Part shown: piece by piece, positions 16,709 to 25,656 of the stretch | Numbering within the stretch: the stretch's first letter is position 1 | How the letters are laid out: each line of letters opens with the position of its first letter | NCBI GenBank assembly: GCA_038225855.1 | Contig: JBBRQU010000010.1 | Coordinates: 1-64,000 of the forward strand | Reading direction: 5' to 3' | Source: CAHJXF01 sp038225855 | Lineage (GTDB): Bacteria; Pseudomonadota; Gammaproteobacteria; Burkholderiales; Burkholderiaceae_D | Length of the DNA: 64,000 nt | Made by a program: the position numbers and the translations under genes | Notes under the pieces: model-generated | Told to the model about the DNA's origin: nothing | The model's database searches: none | Seen by the model: the letters and a program-made list of their open reading frames with translations, nothing else

Positions 16709-18307
16709 TCAACGCCGCTTGCCGAGGATCGAGCCGAGCACCCCACGCACGATCTCGCGCGCGACCGACGAACCGACCGTGCGCGCCGCGCTGCGCGCCA
16801 TCGAATCGACCATGCCGTCGTGCCGCCCGCCGCGCGGGCCGGTGGTACCGAAGAGCACGCCGCTGATGCCACCCCACAGGCCGCCTCCCTCGGCGGGCGC
16901 TTGCGCGGCTGCCGTGGGAATCGGCAAAGTTGGTGAGCGGGGGGTGGTCGATGCCTCGCTGGTTGCGCTGCTCGATGCGCCACTCGACGCCGGCGTCGCG
17001 AGCCCCGCGACGCGCCCCTTGATGATCTCGTAAGCCGACTCGCGATCGACCGTCTTCTCGTACACCCCCGCGACGATCGACGCATCGATGACGGCCTTGC
17101 GCTCGGCATCGTCGATCGCGCCGATCTGGCCTCCGGGCGGCATGATCTGCGCGCGCATCGTCGGCTGCGGCCTGCCCTTCTCGTCGAGGAAGGACACGAG
17201 CGCCTCGCCGACTCCGAGCTCGGTGATCGCGCTCTCGATGTCGAGTCCCGCGCCGTTAAAGCCTGGATTGGGACGCATCGTCGTCGCCGCGGCCTTCACG
17301 GCTTTCTGGTCGCGCGGCGTGAACGCGCGCAACGCGTGCTGCACGCGGTTGCCCAATTGTCCGAGCACGGTGTCGGGCACGTCGAGCGGGTTCTGCGTGA
17401 CGAAGTACACGCCCACGCCTTTCGAGCGAATCAGGCGCACCACCTGTTCTATCTTGTCGAGCAGCGCCTTCGGTGCATCGGTGAACAGGAGATGCGCTTC
17501 GTCGAAGAAGAACACCAGCCTGGGTTTCTCGGGGTCGCCGATCTCGGGCAGCTTCTCGAACAGTTCGGACATCAGCCACAGGAGGAAGGTGGCGTAGAGC
17601 TGGGGCGCGTTGAGCAGCTTGTCGGCCACCAGGATGTTGACGATGCCGTGTCCTTTTGCATCGGTCTGGATCAGGTCGTCGAGGTTCAGCATCGGCTCGC
17701 CGAAGAACTTGGCGGCGCCCTGATTCTCGAGCGTGAGCAGGCTGCGCTGGATGGCGCCCACCGATGCCGCCGAGATGTTGCCGTACTGCGTCTGGAAGCT
17801 CGATGCGTTGTCGGCCACGTATTGCAGCATCGCGCGCAAATCCTTCGCGTCGAGCAGCAGCAGGCCGTTGTCGTCGGCGATCTTGAAGACGATGTTGAGC
17901 ACGCCCTCCTGCGTGTCGTTGAGATTGAGCATGCGCGCGAGCAGCAATGGGCCCATGTCGGACACGGTCGCGCGCAGCGGGTGGCCCTTCTCGCCGAACA
18001 CGTCCCAGAACGTGACCGTGCACCCGTCGAACGCGGGAGGATCGAGCTTGAGGCTCTTCAAGCGCGCGTCGAACTTCGGCGTCAGTTGACCGGCCTTGGC
18101 GATGCCAGAGAGATCGCCCTTCACATCCGCGGCCACGACCGGCACGCCGATCTTCGAGAAGCGTTCGGCAAGCAACTGCAAGGTGACGGTCTTGCCGGTT
18201 CCCGTCGCGCCGGTGATCAGGCCATGACGATTGGCGAGCGCCGGAAGGATTGCGCACGAAGAAGATGCAGCGTCTTCGGCAACGGCCATGGGTAGCGCTT
18301 CGAGCAT
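16709..18307 (-). CDS. HerA-like ATPase, DUF853 (YjgR type)
   Basis: This 532-residue protein is a cytosolic P-loop ATPase of the DUF853/YjgR group within the HerA/FtsK superfamily. Walker A GATGTGKT is at residues 33-40, Walker B is in RLVFFFDEAHLLF, and an arginine-finger-like stretch lies in LGNRVQHALRAFTPRD. A Ser/Thr/Pro/Ala-rich linker leads to a Gly/Arg-rich C-terminus ending SILGKRR, typical of YjgR homologues. Base composition is like the core genome. Start at MLEALP (18307). Its own function is unknown. The SIR2-like gene follows it closely, raising the question of a functional pair. Confidence 0.88.
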   Translation of the reverse strand: MLEALPMAVAEDAASSSCAILPALANRHGLITGATGTGKTVTLQLLAERFSKIGVPVVAADVKGDLSGIAKAGQLTPKFDARLKSLKLDPPAFDGCTVTFWDVFGEKGHPLRATVSDMGPLLLARMLNLNDTQEGVLNIVFKIADDNGLLLLDAKDLRAMLQYVADNASSFQTQYGNISAASVGAIQRSLLTLENQGAAKFFGEPMLNLDDLIQTDAKGHGIVNILVADKLLNAPQLYATFLLWLMSELFEKLPEIGDPEKPRLVFFFDEAHLLFTDAPKALLDKIEQVVRLIRSKGVGVYFVTQNPLDVPDTVLGQLGNRVQHALRAFTPRDQKAVKAAATTMRPNPGFNGAGLDIESAITELGVGEALVSFLDEKGRPQPTMRAQIMPPGGQIGAIDDAERKAVIDASIVAGVYEKTVDRESAYEIIKGRVAGLATPASSGASSSATSEASTTPRSPTLPIPTAAAQAPAEGGGLWGGISGVLFGTTGPRGGRHDGMVDSMARSAARTVGSSVAREIVRGVLGSILGKRR

Positions 18308-18397
18308 GGTATGAGTCCTTCGGCGAAGTCGAAGACGAAAGGCCGCATGATAAAATCGCGCCGCTTTCGAGGCCCTCGATTCTAAAGGCAGCATCGC

Positions 18398-19123
18398 ATG
18401 GCGGGACATTCCAAGTGGGCCAACATCCAGCACCGCAAGGGGCGTCAGGATGAAAAGCGCGGTCGCATCTGGACGCGGCTGATCAAGGAAATCGCGGTCG
18501 CCGCGCGCCTGGGCGGCGGCGACTCGGGCACCAACCCGCGGCTGCGCCTGGCGATCGACAAGGCCAAGGAGCAGAACATGCCGGCCGACAACATCAAGCG
18601 CGCGGTCGATCGCGGATCGGGCGCGCTCGACGGCGTGCACTACGAAGAAATCCGCTACGAAGGCTACGGCATCCATGGCGCCGCCATGATCGTGGAGTGC
18701 ATGACCGACAACAAGACGAGAACGGTCGCGGACGTGCGTCACGCGTTTTCAAAATTCGGCGGCAATCTGGGCACCGATGGATCGGTCGCATTCCTGTTCA
18801 AGCATTGCGGCCAGTTCCTGTTCGCGCCCGGAACGTCCGAAGACAAGGTGATGGAAATCGCGCTCGATGCGGGCGCCGAAGACGTCGTCACCGATGATGA
18901 AGGCGGCCTCGAAGTGATCTGCGAGCCGCACGATTTTGCGCAGGTGAAGGACGCGTTCGCCAGGGCGGGGCTCAAGGCCGACGTGGCCGAGATCGTGATG
19001 AAGCCGATGACCGAAGTCGACTTCACCGGCGACGATGCGGTGAAGATGCAGAAGCTCATCGACGCGCTCGAGGGGCTCGACGACGTGCAGGAGGTTTACA
19101 CCTCCGCGGTCATCTCCATTTGA
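18398..19123 (+). CDS. yebC: YebC/PmpR family protein
   Basis: This 241-residue protein begins MAGHSKWANIQHRKGRQD, the hallmark of the YebC/TACO1 family. Family members act as DNA-binding regulators (PmpR) or, as shown more recently for YebC-type proteins, as translation factors that relieve ribosome stalling at proline-rich sites. Length matches the family and it contains no insertion. It heads a run of + strand genes (purD, hemF, nadD, rsfS, rlmH, maf, rng) with small gaps. It is divergent from the DUF853 gene. Confidence 0.95.
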   Translation: MAGHSKWANIQHRKGRQDEKRGRIWTRLIKEIAVAARLGGGDSGTNPRLRLAIDKAKEQNMPADNIKRAVDRGSGALDGVHYEEIRYEGYGIHGAAMIVECMTDNKTRTVADVRHAFSKFGGNLGTDGSVAFLFKHCGQFLFAPGTSEDKVMEIALDAGAEDVVTDDEGGLEVICEPHDFAQVKDAFARAGLKADVAEIVMKPMTEVDFTGDDAVKMQKLIDALEGLDDVQEVYTSAVISI

Positions 19124-19124
19124 G

Positions 19125-19194
19125 CCCGCATTGAAAGTCCCGCATTGAAAGTCCCGCATTGAAAGCCCCGCTGTGAAAGTCCCGCGGTGAAAGT
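19125..19194 (+). repeat. five 14-bp tandem repeats spanning the purD start
   Basis: Five units of the form CCCGCATTGAAAGT lie between the yebC stop and purD. Units 1-3 are near-identical; units 4 and 5 read CCCGCTGTGAAAGT and CCCGCGGTGAAAGT. The fifth unit contains the purD GTG start and its second codon. The fourth offers a second GTG 14 bases earlier, out of frame. The block therefore sits where the ribosome binding site should be, and no clear Shine-Dalgarno sequence is seen. Confidence 0.93.
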
Positions 19195-20491
19195 TCTTGT
19201 GGTCGGTTCCGGCGGCCGTGAACATGCTCTCGCGTGGAAGCTCGCGCAGTCGCCCAAGGTGCAACGCGTGTATGTGGCCCCGGGCAACGGCGGCACCGCG
19301 CTCGACAAGCGCATGAAGAATTTTCCGACCAGCGATGCGCGCGTCCTCGCGGCGTTCGCCGTCCGCGAGAAGATCGCGCTTACCGTGGTCGGCCCCGACG
19401 CTGCGCTCGCGGACGGCATCGTCGATCTGTTCACGGCCATGAATCTGCGCATTTTCGGCCCGACACGCGCGGCCGCCGAGATCGAATGGTCGAAGGACTA
19501 TGCCAAGGCATTCATGCAACGCCACGGCATTCCGACGGCGCCCTATCGCACGTTCACCGATGCAGCGAGCGCGCGCGCGCATGTCGATGCCCAGTTCGCG
19601 GAACGGCCGACGACGCCGGTCGTGATCAAGGCCGACGGGCTCGCGGCAGGCAAAGGCGTGGTCGTTGCAATCGATGCAGACGAAGCGCATCGCGCGATCG
19701 AGCGCTGGCTTCCGTCCGGCGTGCAGGCCGTCAAGCATTCGCTCGCAAACCCCGCGCGCCTCGTGATCGAAGGCTTTCTCGAAGGCGAGGAAGCGAGCTT
19801 CTTTCTGATCTGCGACGGCCGCACCGCCCTGCCGTTCGCGACCGCGCAGGATCACAAGCGTCTTCTCGACGGCGACCTCGGCCCGAACACCGGCGGCATG
19901 GGCGCGTATTCGCCGGCGACCATCGTCTCGCCGGACGTGCACGCCAAGGTGCTGCAGCAGATCGTGCGGCCGACCATGGCCGGCATGGCCGCCGAGGGCC
20001 GCCCCTTCACCGGTTTCCTGTACGTGGGCTTGATGATCGATGGCGACGGGCAACCGCGCGTCGTCGAGTTCAACGCACGCATGGGCGACCCCGAGGCGCA
20101 GCCGATCATGCTGCGCATGAAGTCCGACCTCGTGCCCGTCATCGAGGCGGCGTTGAACGGCAGGCTCGAAGCCGTCGAGATCGAATGGGATCGACGCACG
20201 GCGTTGACGGTCGTGCTCGCGTCCGCGGGCTATCCCGAAGCGCCCATGACGGGCGACGCGATCAGCGGCCTGCCGAAAGCCGAAAGCGATGACACGGTCG
20301 TCTTCCACGCCGGCACGGTGCAACGCGAAGGCGAACTCGTGACCAACGGCGGACGCGTGCTCGGCGTGACAGCGCTCGGCGACAGCGTCCGCATGGCGCA
20401 GAAGCGCGCGTATGAAATCGCCGAGGCGGTCCACTTCGAAGGCATGCAATATCGACGCGACATCGGCTGGCGTGCGATCGTGCGGCGTTGA
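19187..20491 (+). CDS. purD: phosphoribosylamine--glycine ligase
   Basis: This 434-residue ATP-grasp enzyme joins 5-phosphoribosylamine and glycine in the second step of purine synthesis. The N-terminus MKVLVVGSGGREHALAWKLAQSP is diagnostic. So are the ATP-grasp parts VVIKADGLAAGKGVVVA and EASFFLICDGRTALPFATAQDHKR, and FNARMGDPEAQ near the magnesium site. Length is normal. The start codon is GTG at 19187, embedded in the last copy of a 14-bp tandem repeat, and the protein start matches the family exactly, so this start is secure. Confidence 0.97.
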   Translation: MKVLVVGSGGREHALAWKLAQSPKVQRVYVAPGNGGTALDKRMKNFPTSDARVLAAFAVREKIALTVVGPDAALADGIVDLFTAMNLRIFGPTRAAAEIEWSKDYAKAFMQRHGIPTAPYRTFTDAASARAHVDAQFAERPTTPVVIKADGLAAGKGVVVAIDADEAHRAIERWLPSGVQAVKHSLANPARLVIEGFLEGEEASFFLICDGRTALPFATAQDHKRLLDGDLGPNTGGMGAYSPATIVSPDVHAKVLQQIVRPTMAGMAAEGRPFTGFLYVGLMIDGDGQPRVVEFNARMGDPEAQPIMLRMKSDLVPVIEAALNGRLEAVEIEWDRRTALTVVLASAGYPEAPMTGDAISGLPKAESDDTVVFHAGTVQREGELVTNGGRVLGVTALGDSVRMAQKRAYEIAEAVHFEGMQYRRDIGWRAIVRR

Positions 20492-20548
20492 GTTCGACAT
20501 GCGTTCAACCTTACGTTCGACCTTGCGCGCGGTACCTCGATCATCACC

Positions 20549-21481
20549 GTGATCGACTCCGCCGCCGTCAAGGACTATCTGCTCGTGCTGCAGGCGCGCA
20601 TCGTCACCGCGCTCGAGCAGCTCGATGGCGGCGCCTTTCTTCGCGACGATTGGAGCAAGGCTGCCGGAGAACCGCTCGGCGGCCACGGCATCACTTGCAT
20701 GCTCGAAGACGGCAAGGTGCTCGAACGCGCCGGCGTCGGCTTCTCGCATGTGAGCGGATCGACGATGCCGCCGTCGGCGACAGCGGCGCGACCCGAGCTC
20801 GTGGGTCGCAGCTTCGAAGCGATGGGCGTGTCGCTGGTCCTGCATCCGCGCAATCCCTATGCGCCGACAGTGCATTTGAATGTGAGGTTCTTCGTGGCGC
20901 GGCCACCATCCCCATCCTCTTCTGATGCGACCGGGCGCGACGTGTGGTGGATCGGCGGCGGCATGGACTTGACGCCCGCGTATGGCTTCGACGAAGACGC
21001 GATGCATTTTCATCGCCACTGTCGCGATGCTCTGGCGCCCTTCGGGGCAGAGTTCTATCCCGAATTCAAGGCGTGGTGCGATCGCTATTTCTTCTTGAAG
21101 CATCGCAACGAGATGCGCGGCGTCGGCGGCATTTTCTTCGACGATTTCAACGCGCTCGGTTTCACCCAGAGCTTCGCGATGCTGCGCGCCGTAGGCGATG
21201 CATTCTTGCCGGCGTATCTGCCGATTCTCGAGCGCAGAAGGCTCACGGCGCACGGCGAGCGCGAGCGCGCATGGCAGGCCTTGCGGCGCGGCCGCTACGT
21301 GGAGTTCAACCTGGTGTTCGATCGCGGCACCCTGTTCGGTTTGCAATCGGGCGGGCGTACGGAATCGATCCTGATGTCGATGCCGCCGCTCGCGTCATGG
21401 CGTTATGACGTGACGCCCGGGCCAGACAGCGCAGAGGCTTTGTTGACGACGCGTTATCTCACGCCGCGCGACTGGATTTGA
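20549..21481 (+). CDS. hemF: oxygen-dependent coproporphyrinogen III oxidase
   Basis: This 310-residue enzyme oxidatively decarboxylates coproporphyrinogen III to protoporphyrinogen IX in haem synthesis, using oxygen. Recognisable segments are VSGSTMPPSA, HPRNPYAPTVHLNVRFF, WWIGGGMDLTPAYGF, HRNEMRGVGGIFFDDF and YVEFNLVFDRGTLFGLQSGGRTESILMSMPP, all characteristic of HemF. The start is a GTG (IDSAAVKDYLL); no ATG lies nearby in frame. The stop shares one base with the nadD start (TGATG), indicating coupled translation. Confidence 0.97.
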   Translation: MIDSAAVKDYLLVLQARIVTALEQLDGGAFLRDDWSKAAGEPLGGHGITCMLEDGKVLERAGVGFSHVSGSTMPPSATAARPELVGRSFEAMGVSLVLHPRNPYAPTVHLNVRFFVARPPSPSSSDATGRDVWWIGGGMDLTPAYGFDEDAMHFHRHCRDALAPFGAEFYPEFKAWCDRYFFLKHRNEMRGVGGIFFDDFNALGFTQSFAMLRAVGDAFLPAYLPILERRRLTAHGERERAWQALRRGRYVEFNLVFDRGTLFGLQSGGRTESILMSMPPLASWRYDVTPGPDSAEALLTTRYLTPRDWI

Positions 21482-22146
21482 TGGTCACCATCGGCCTGCT
21501 TGGCGGCAGCTTCGACCCCGTCCACACGGCGCATCTTGAGATGGCCGACGTGTTTACATCCCAGCTCGCGTTGGACGAAGTGCGCTTCATTCCAGCGTCG
21601 CAGCCGTGGCAAAAGCACGGACTGTTCGCGACCGGCCCGCAACGCGAAGCGATGCTCGCTGCAGCGCTGGCCCATCATCGGCCGTCGGCAGGCCGGTACG
21701 TCATCGACTCGCGCGAATTGCAACGCGCGGGCAAGACCTACACCATCGACACGCTCGAGGCGTTGCGGCGCGAAGAGGGACGCCATGTCTCGCTGGTGTT
21801 TCTCTTCGGCGCCGATCAACTCGTGCATCTGAATACGTGGAAGGATTGGCGTCGGCTTTGGGACTACGCGCACCTGGCCGCGGTCACCCGCCCCGGCTTC
21901 GACGCACACACGTTGCCGCAGGAGGTCGCCCAGGCGTGGTCCGCACGACTTGCCGATGCGCGCGAGTTGCATCTGCGGGAATGCGGCCGCAGTGTTCTGC
22001 TCGAGGATTTCTCGTTCGACATTTCGGCCACGAACATCCGCGCCGCGCTCGCCGCAGACGATGCCGCGTCGCGCGCGTTGTCGACTCGTATGGTCCCTCC
22101 CGCCGTTCTCGACTATATTCGTACCCACAATCTCTATAGGAGCTGA
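21481..22146 (+). CDS. nadD: nicotinate-nucleotide adenylyltransferase
   Basis: This 221-residue cytosolic enzyme adenylates nicotinate mononucleotide to deamido-NAD. It has the nucleotidyltransferase motif GLLGGSFDPVHTAHLEMADV at the N-terminus and the second motif DISATNIRAAL near the C-terminus (usual form ISSTxIR). Start is the ATG one base inside the hemF stop. The rsfS gene begins immediately after its stop codon. The nadD-rsfS-rlmH order is widespread in proteobacteria. Confidence 0.96.
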   Translation: MVTIGLLGGSFDPVHTAHLEMADVFTSQLALDEVRFIPASQPWQKHGLFATGPQREAMLAAALAHHRPSAGRYVIDSRELQRAGKTYTIDTLEALRREEGRHVSLVFLFGADQLVHLNTWKDWRRLWDYAHLAAVTRPGFDAHTLPQEVAQAWSARLADARELHLRECGRSVLLEDFSFDISATNIRAALAADDAASRALSTRMVPPAVLDYIRTHNLYRS

Positions 22147-22767
22147 ATGGACATCCGCAAACTGCAACGCGTCATCGTCGATGCGCTCGAAGATGTCAAG
22201 GGCGCCGACATCAGCGTCTTCAACAGCACCAGCCTCACGCAACTGTTCGACCGCGTGATCATCGCGAGCGGCACGTCGAATCGACAGACCCGAGCGCTCG
22301 CCGCTTCGGTGCGCGACAAGGTCAAGAGCGCGGGGGGACACGTCATCAGCGTCGAGGGCGAAGAGACCGGCGAATGGGTGCTGGTCGATCTGGGCGATGC
22401 GATCGTCCACATCATGCAGCCGACGATACGCGCCTACTACAACCTCGAAGAGCTGTGGGGCGCGAAGCCGGTGTCGATGAAGTCGCTCGACGACAAGGTC
22501 CCGCAGGATCATGGCGGCGGCGCACATGCCGTGCCCGCGAAGGATGCGGCGCGAACCGTCGTCAAGGCGGGCCGAACCCCCGGCGCCCGCAAACCGGCCG
22601 CGAAGAAGCCCGCTTCGAGGAGCGCAGCGAAACCCCCATCGAAGAGCGGGGCGAAGGCCGCACCGAAGAGCGGAGCGAAGCCCGCACCGAAGCGCGCTGC
22701 GAAGACGGCTTCGAAAGCCCCCGCAAAGACGGCTCGCCCCAAGCCGCGACCGGCAACGTCGAGGTAG
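22147..22767 (+). CDS. rsfS: ribosomal silencing factor RsfS with long basic tail
   Basis: This 206-residue protein has the RsfS/DUF143 domain in the first 115 residues (MDIRKLQRVIVDALEDVKG, TSLTQLFDRVIIASGTSNRQTRALA, GEETGEWVLVDLGDAIVHIM, YYNLEELWG). The domain binds ribosomal protein L14 and prevents subunit joining under starvation. The remaining 90 residues are a Lys/Ala/Pro/Ser-rich tail built of repeats such as KSGAKPAPKRAAK. RsfS is usually about 105-120 residues, so the tail nearly doubles it and may add non-specific RNA binding. Its ATG follows the nadD stop with no gap. Confidence 0.93.
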   Translation: MDIRKLQRVIVDALEDVKGADISVFNSTSLTQLFDRVIIASGTSNRQTRALAASVRDKVKSAGGHVISVEGEETGEWVLVDLGDAIVHIMQPTIRAYYNLEELWGAKPVSMKSLDDKVPQDHGGGAHAVPAKDAARTVVKAGRTPGARKPAAKKPASRSAAKPPSKSGAKAAPKSGAKPAPKRAAKTASKAPAKTARPKPRPATSR

Positions 22768-22787
22768 TCGGATCGCATCGCATGGCG

Positions 22788-23258
22788 ATGCAACTCGTCA
22801 TCGCTGCCGTGGGCGCGCGCATGCCGTCATGGGTCGATGCCGCTGTCGAAGACTATGCGGCGCGCATGCCTGCCGATCTGCGGTTCGCATTGCGCGAAAT
22901 CCGACCCAAGTCGCGCACCGCCGGCAAGACGATCGCTGCGCTGATGGCTGCCGAGGCCGAACGGCTACGCGCCGCGCTTCCCCGACATGGGCCCCGCATC
23001 GCGCTCGACGAACGCGGCCGCGATCTTACGTCGATGGACCTCGCTGGATTGATCGAGCAATGGCGAGCCGATGGCGATGATGTCGCCTTCCTGATCGGCG
23101 GCGCCGACGGACTCGACGCCGACCTCAAGGCCGAGGCACACATGCGGGTGCGCCTGTCGAGCCTGACGCTGCCGCATGCGCTGGTGCGCGTGATGCTTGC
23201 AGAGCAACTCTATCGCGCGTGGTCGATCACGCAGAAGCACCCCTATCATCGCGCCTAG
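22788..23258 (+). CDS. rlmH: 23S rRNA m3-pseudouridine1915 methyltransferase
   Basis: This 156-residue SPOUT methyltransferase methylates pseudouridine 1915 of 23S rRNA on assembled 70S ribosomes. Characteristic pieces are RIALDERGRDLTSMDLAGLI, VAFLIGGADGL (SAM-binding knot) and LSSLTLPHALVRVMLAEQLYRAWSITQKHPYHR at the C-terminus. I chose the second ATG (MQLVIAAVG), which aligns with the family start; the ATG six bases upstream is possible. It follows rsfS after 20 bases. Confidence 0.95.
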   Translation: MQLVIAAVGARMPSWVDAAVEDYAARMPADLRFALREIRPKSRTAGKTIAALMAAEAERLRAALPRHGPRIALDERGRDLTSMDLAGLIEQWRADGDDVAFLIGGADGLDADLKAEAHMRVRLSSLTLPHALVRVMLAEQLYRAWSITQKHPYHRA

Positions 23259-23288
23259 CGAGCCAACCAAGACCCACCGACGACCGCA

Positions 23289-23912
23289 ATGAGCGAACCC
23301 AAACCGCGTGAACCCTTCATCTATCTCGCGTCGCAGAGCGCGCGCCGGCGCGACATGCTCGAGCTGATGCACATCCGCCTCGAACTGCTCGTCGCAGCCG
23401 ACGATGAAGACGTCGAGGCGCTCGAGACGCCGCGGGCGAACGAATCGCCGCGCACCTACGTCCGGCGGGTCACGCGCCTGAAGGCGGAAGCCGCGATCGA
23501 TCGACTGCATCGTCGTGAGTTGGTGCGCGCACCCATCCTGGTCGGCGATACGACCGTCGCAGTCGGCCCGACGATCCTCGGCAAGCCTACCAACGTCGAT
23601 GATGCGCGGCGCATGCTCACGCTGTTGTCGGGCCGTACGCATCGCGTGCTCACCGCGATTGCGGTTGCCGATGACTCGCGCATGGCGACCGCCCTCTCCG
23701 AGTCGCGCGTGCGCTTTCGCACCATCGAGAGCGACGAGATCGATGCCTACATCGAAAGCGGCGAACCCTTCGGCAAGGCCGGCGCATATGCGATACAGGG
23801 TCGGGCGGCCGCCTTTGTCGAGCACATCAGCGGCAGTCACAGCGGCATCGTCGGTCTGCCGCTGTTCGAGACCGTGCAACTGCTGAAGCTCTTCGGGATC
23901 AGGCCGGGTTGA
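23289..23912 (+). CDS. maf: Maf-type nucleotide pyrophosphatase
   Basis: This 207-residue protein of the Maf/HAM1 superfamily hydrolyses non-canonical or canonical nucleoside triphosphates (YhdE type acts on dTTP/UTP). Motifs are IYLASQSARRRDMLELM at the N-terminus, VGDTTVAVGPTILGKP, and the C-terminal EPFGKAGAYAIQGRAAAFVEHISGSHSGIVGLPLFE. Met or Thr replaces Asp in the usual GADT at the second site (here VGDTTVA), a modest deviation. It lies between rlmH and rng in the usual order. Confidence 0.93.
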   Translation: MSEPKPREPFIYLASQSARRRDMLELMHIRLELLVAADDEDVEALETPRANESPRTYVRRVTRLKAEAAIDRLHRRELVRAPILVGDTTVAVGPTILGKPTNVDDARRMLTLLSGRTHRVLTAIAVADDSRMATALSESRVRFRTIESDEIDAYIESGEPFGKAGAYAIQGRAAAFVEHISGSHSGIVGLPLFETVQLLKLFGIRPG

Positions 23913-23968
23913 GAACCTGACGAACCGTACAATCCGCGCATGCCGACCCTCATCACAAGACCAACGAC

Positions 23969-25531
23969 ATGAGCGAAGACATCCTCATCAACGTCACGCC
24001 GCAGGAAACACGGGTCGCGGTTTTGGTTCAGGGTATTGCGCAGGAACTGCATGTCGAGCGCACCGCATCGCGCGGATTGGTGGGCAACATCTATCTGGGC
24101 AAGGTGGTGCGCGTGCTGCCGGGAATGCAATCGGCCTTCATCGATGCGGGGCTCGATCGCGCGGCCTTCCTGCACGTGGCCGACATCTGGCGGCACGAGC
24201 CGCGTCGCGAGGCGAGCGTCGGCGCGTACAAACCCGCGGGCGAAGCCGCCGATGACCTCGTCGACGATCGTTCGCCCTCGTCCTCGTTGCAGCGACAGTC
24301 CAACAACGGCAACCACGAGCCGATCGAGAAGTTGCTGCACGAAGGCCAGTCGCTGCTCGTGCAGATCGTGAAGGAGCCGCTTGGAACCAAGGGCGCCCGC
24401 CTGTCGACGCAGATGTCGATCGCCGGCCGCATGCTGGTGTACCTGCCGCAGGACACGCACTCGGGTCACATCGGCGTCTCGCAGCGCATCGGCGGCGAAG
24501 CCGAGCGCGAGGCGTTGCGCACCAAGGTTCTTCGCCTGCTCGGACCAGACGAGGGCGGCGGCTTCATCGTGCGCACCATGGCCGAGGATGCCGGCGAAGA
24601 AGATCTTGCGGCCGACATCGCGTATCTGCGCAAGCTCTGGGACGACATCCTGCGCGCCAGCCGCAGCTTGCCCGCGACCAGTCTGCTCTACCAGGACCTC
24701 GGGCTCGCCGAGCGCGTGCTGCGCGACTTCGCGGGCGAAGAGACGGCGAGCATCCAGATCGACTCGCGCGAGAGCTATGAAAAGCTGACCGAGTTCGCCC
24801 ATGCCTACACGCCCAAGATCGCGCCGCGCATGCAGCATTACGTCGGCGAACGGCCGCTATTCGAGCGCTACAACATCGACGCCGAAATCGAGAAGGCGCT
24901 GGCCCGAAGAGTCGATCTGAAGTCGGGCGGCTATCTGATCATCGATCAGACCGAAGCGATGACGACCATCGACGTCAATACCGGCGGCTTCGTCGGCGGG
25001 CGCTCGTTCGACGACACGATCTTCAAGACCAATCTCGAAGCCGCCCATTCGATTGCGCGCCAGCTTCGGCTGCGCAATCTGGGCGGCATCATCGTGCTCG
25101 ACTTCATCGACATGGAAAACGCCGAGCATCGCGACGCCGTGCTCGCCGAATTGAAGCGCGCGCTGTCGGGCGACCACGTCAAGATGACGGTCAACGGCTT
25201 CACGCAACTCGGCTTGATCGAGATGACGAGAAAGCGCACCCGCGAATCGCTCGCGCATGTGCTGTGCGAGCAATGCCCGACGTGCAGCGGCAAGGGCGAG
25301 ATCAAGACCGCGCGCACGATCTGCTACGAAATCCTGCGCGAGCTGTTGCGCGAGTCGCGTCAATTCAATCCTCGCGAGTTTCGCGTGCTCGCCTCGCAAT
25401 CGGTGATCGATCTGTTTCTCGAAGAGGAATCGCAGAACCTTGCCATGCTGGGTGACTTCATCGGCAAGCCGATCTCGCTGCAAGTCGAATCGATCTACAC
25501 GCAGGAGCAGTACGACGTGATCTTGATGTAG
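23969..25531 (+). CDS. rng: ribonuclease G
   Basis: This 520-residue endoribonuclease processes the 5' end of 16S rRNA and decays some mRNAs. It starts MSEDILINVTPQETRVAVL and has the S1 domain near residues 40-130, with an inserted linker GEAADDLVDDRSPSSS. The catalytic DNase I-like region carries IDVNTGGFVGGR and LDFIDMEN, and the zinc link is CEQCPTCSGKG. It lacks the long disordered tail of RNase E, which is encoded separately at 29231. It ends the yebC-rng run. Confidence 0.95.
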   Translation: MSEDILINVTPQETRVAVLVQGIAQELHVERTASRGLVGNIYLGKVVRVLPGMQSAFIDAGLDRAAFLHVADIWRHEPRREASVGAYKPAGEAADDLVDDRSPSSSLQRQSNNGNHEPIEKLLHEGQSLLVQIVKEPLGTKGARLSTQMSIAGRMLVYLPQDTHSGHIGVSQRIGGEAEREALRTKVLRLLGPDEGGGFIVRTMAEDAGEEDLAADIAYLRKLWDDILRASRSLPATSLLYQDLGLAERVLRDFAGEETASIQIDSRESYEKLTEFAHAYTPKIAPRMQHYVGERPLFERYNIDAEIEKALARRVDLKSGGYLIIDQTEAMTTIDVNTGGFVGGRSFDDTIFKTNLEAAHSIARQLRLRNLGGIIVLDFIDMENAEHRDAVLAELKRALSGDHVKMTVNGFTQLGLIEMTRKRTRESLAHVLCEQCPTCSGKGEIKTARTICYEILRELLRESRQFNPREFRVLASQSVIDLFLEEESQNLAMLGDFIGKPISLQVESIYTQEQYDVILM

Positions 25532-25593
25532 GCCTGCAGAGCGCCTGCCGAGGGCCCCGCGCGCAGCGCGGGATCGGCACGCGGCGCAGGCCT

Positions 25594-25626
25594 GATTTCA
25601 TGCAGGCTCGAAGCCTGCATGAAATC
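25594..25626. terminator. perfect 15-bp stem between rng and sppA
   Basis: GATTTCATGCAGGCT (25594-25608), loop CGA, then its exact complement (25612-25626). It lies between convergent rng and sppA, 30 bases from the sppA stop. There is no U-run on either side, so it may act as a bidirectional terminator with Rho or as an RNA 3'-end stabiliser. Confidence 0.7.
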
Positions 25627-25656
25627 AATCTACCCAATGCGCCATGCGCTTCGCGC

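Noticed and set aside
15684..18307. Confident call of a SIR2-HerA defence system
   Set aside because: The ATPase is the resident YjgR/DUF853 type with core-like composition and the gene order is reversed compared with described systems; kept only as a hypothesis.
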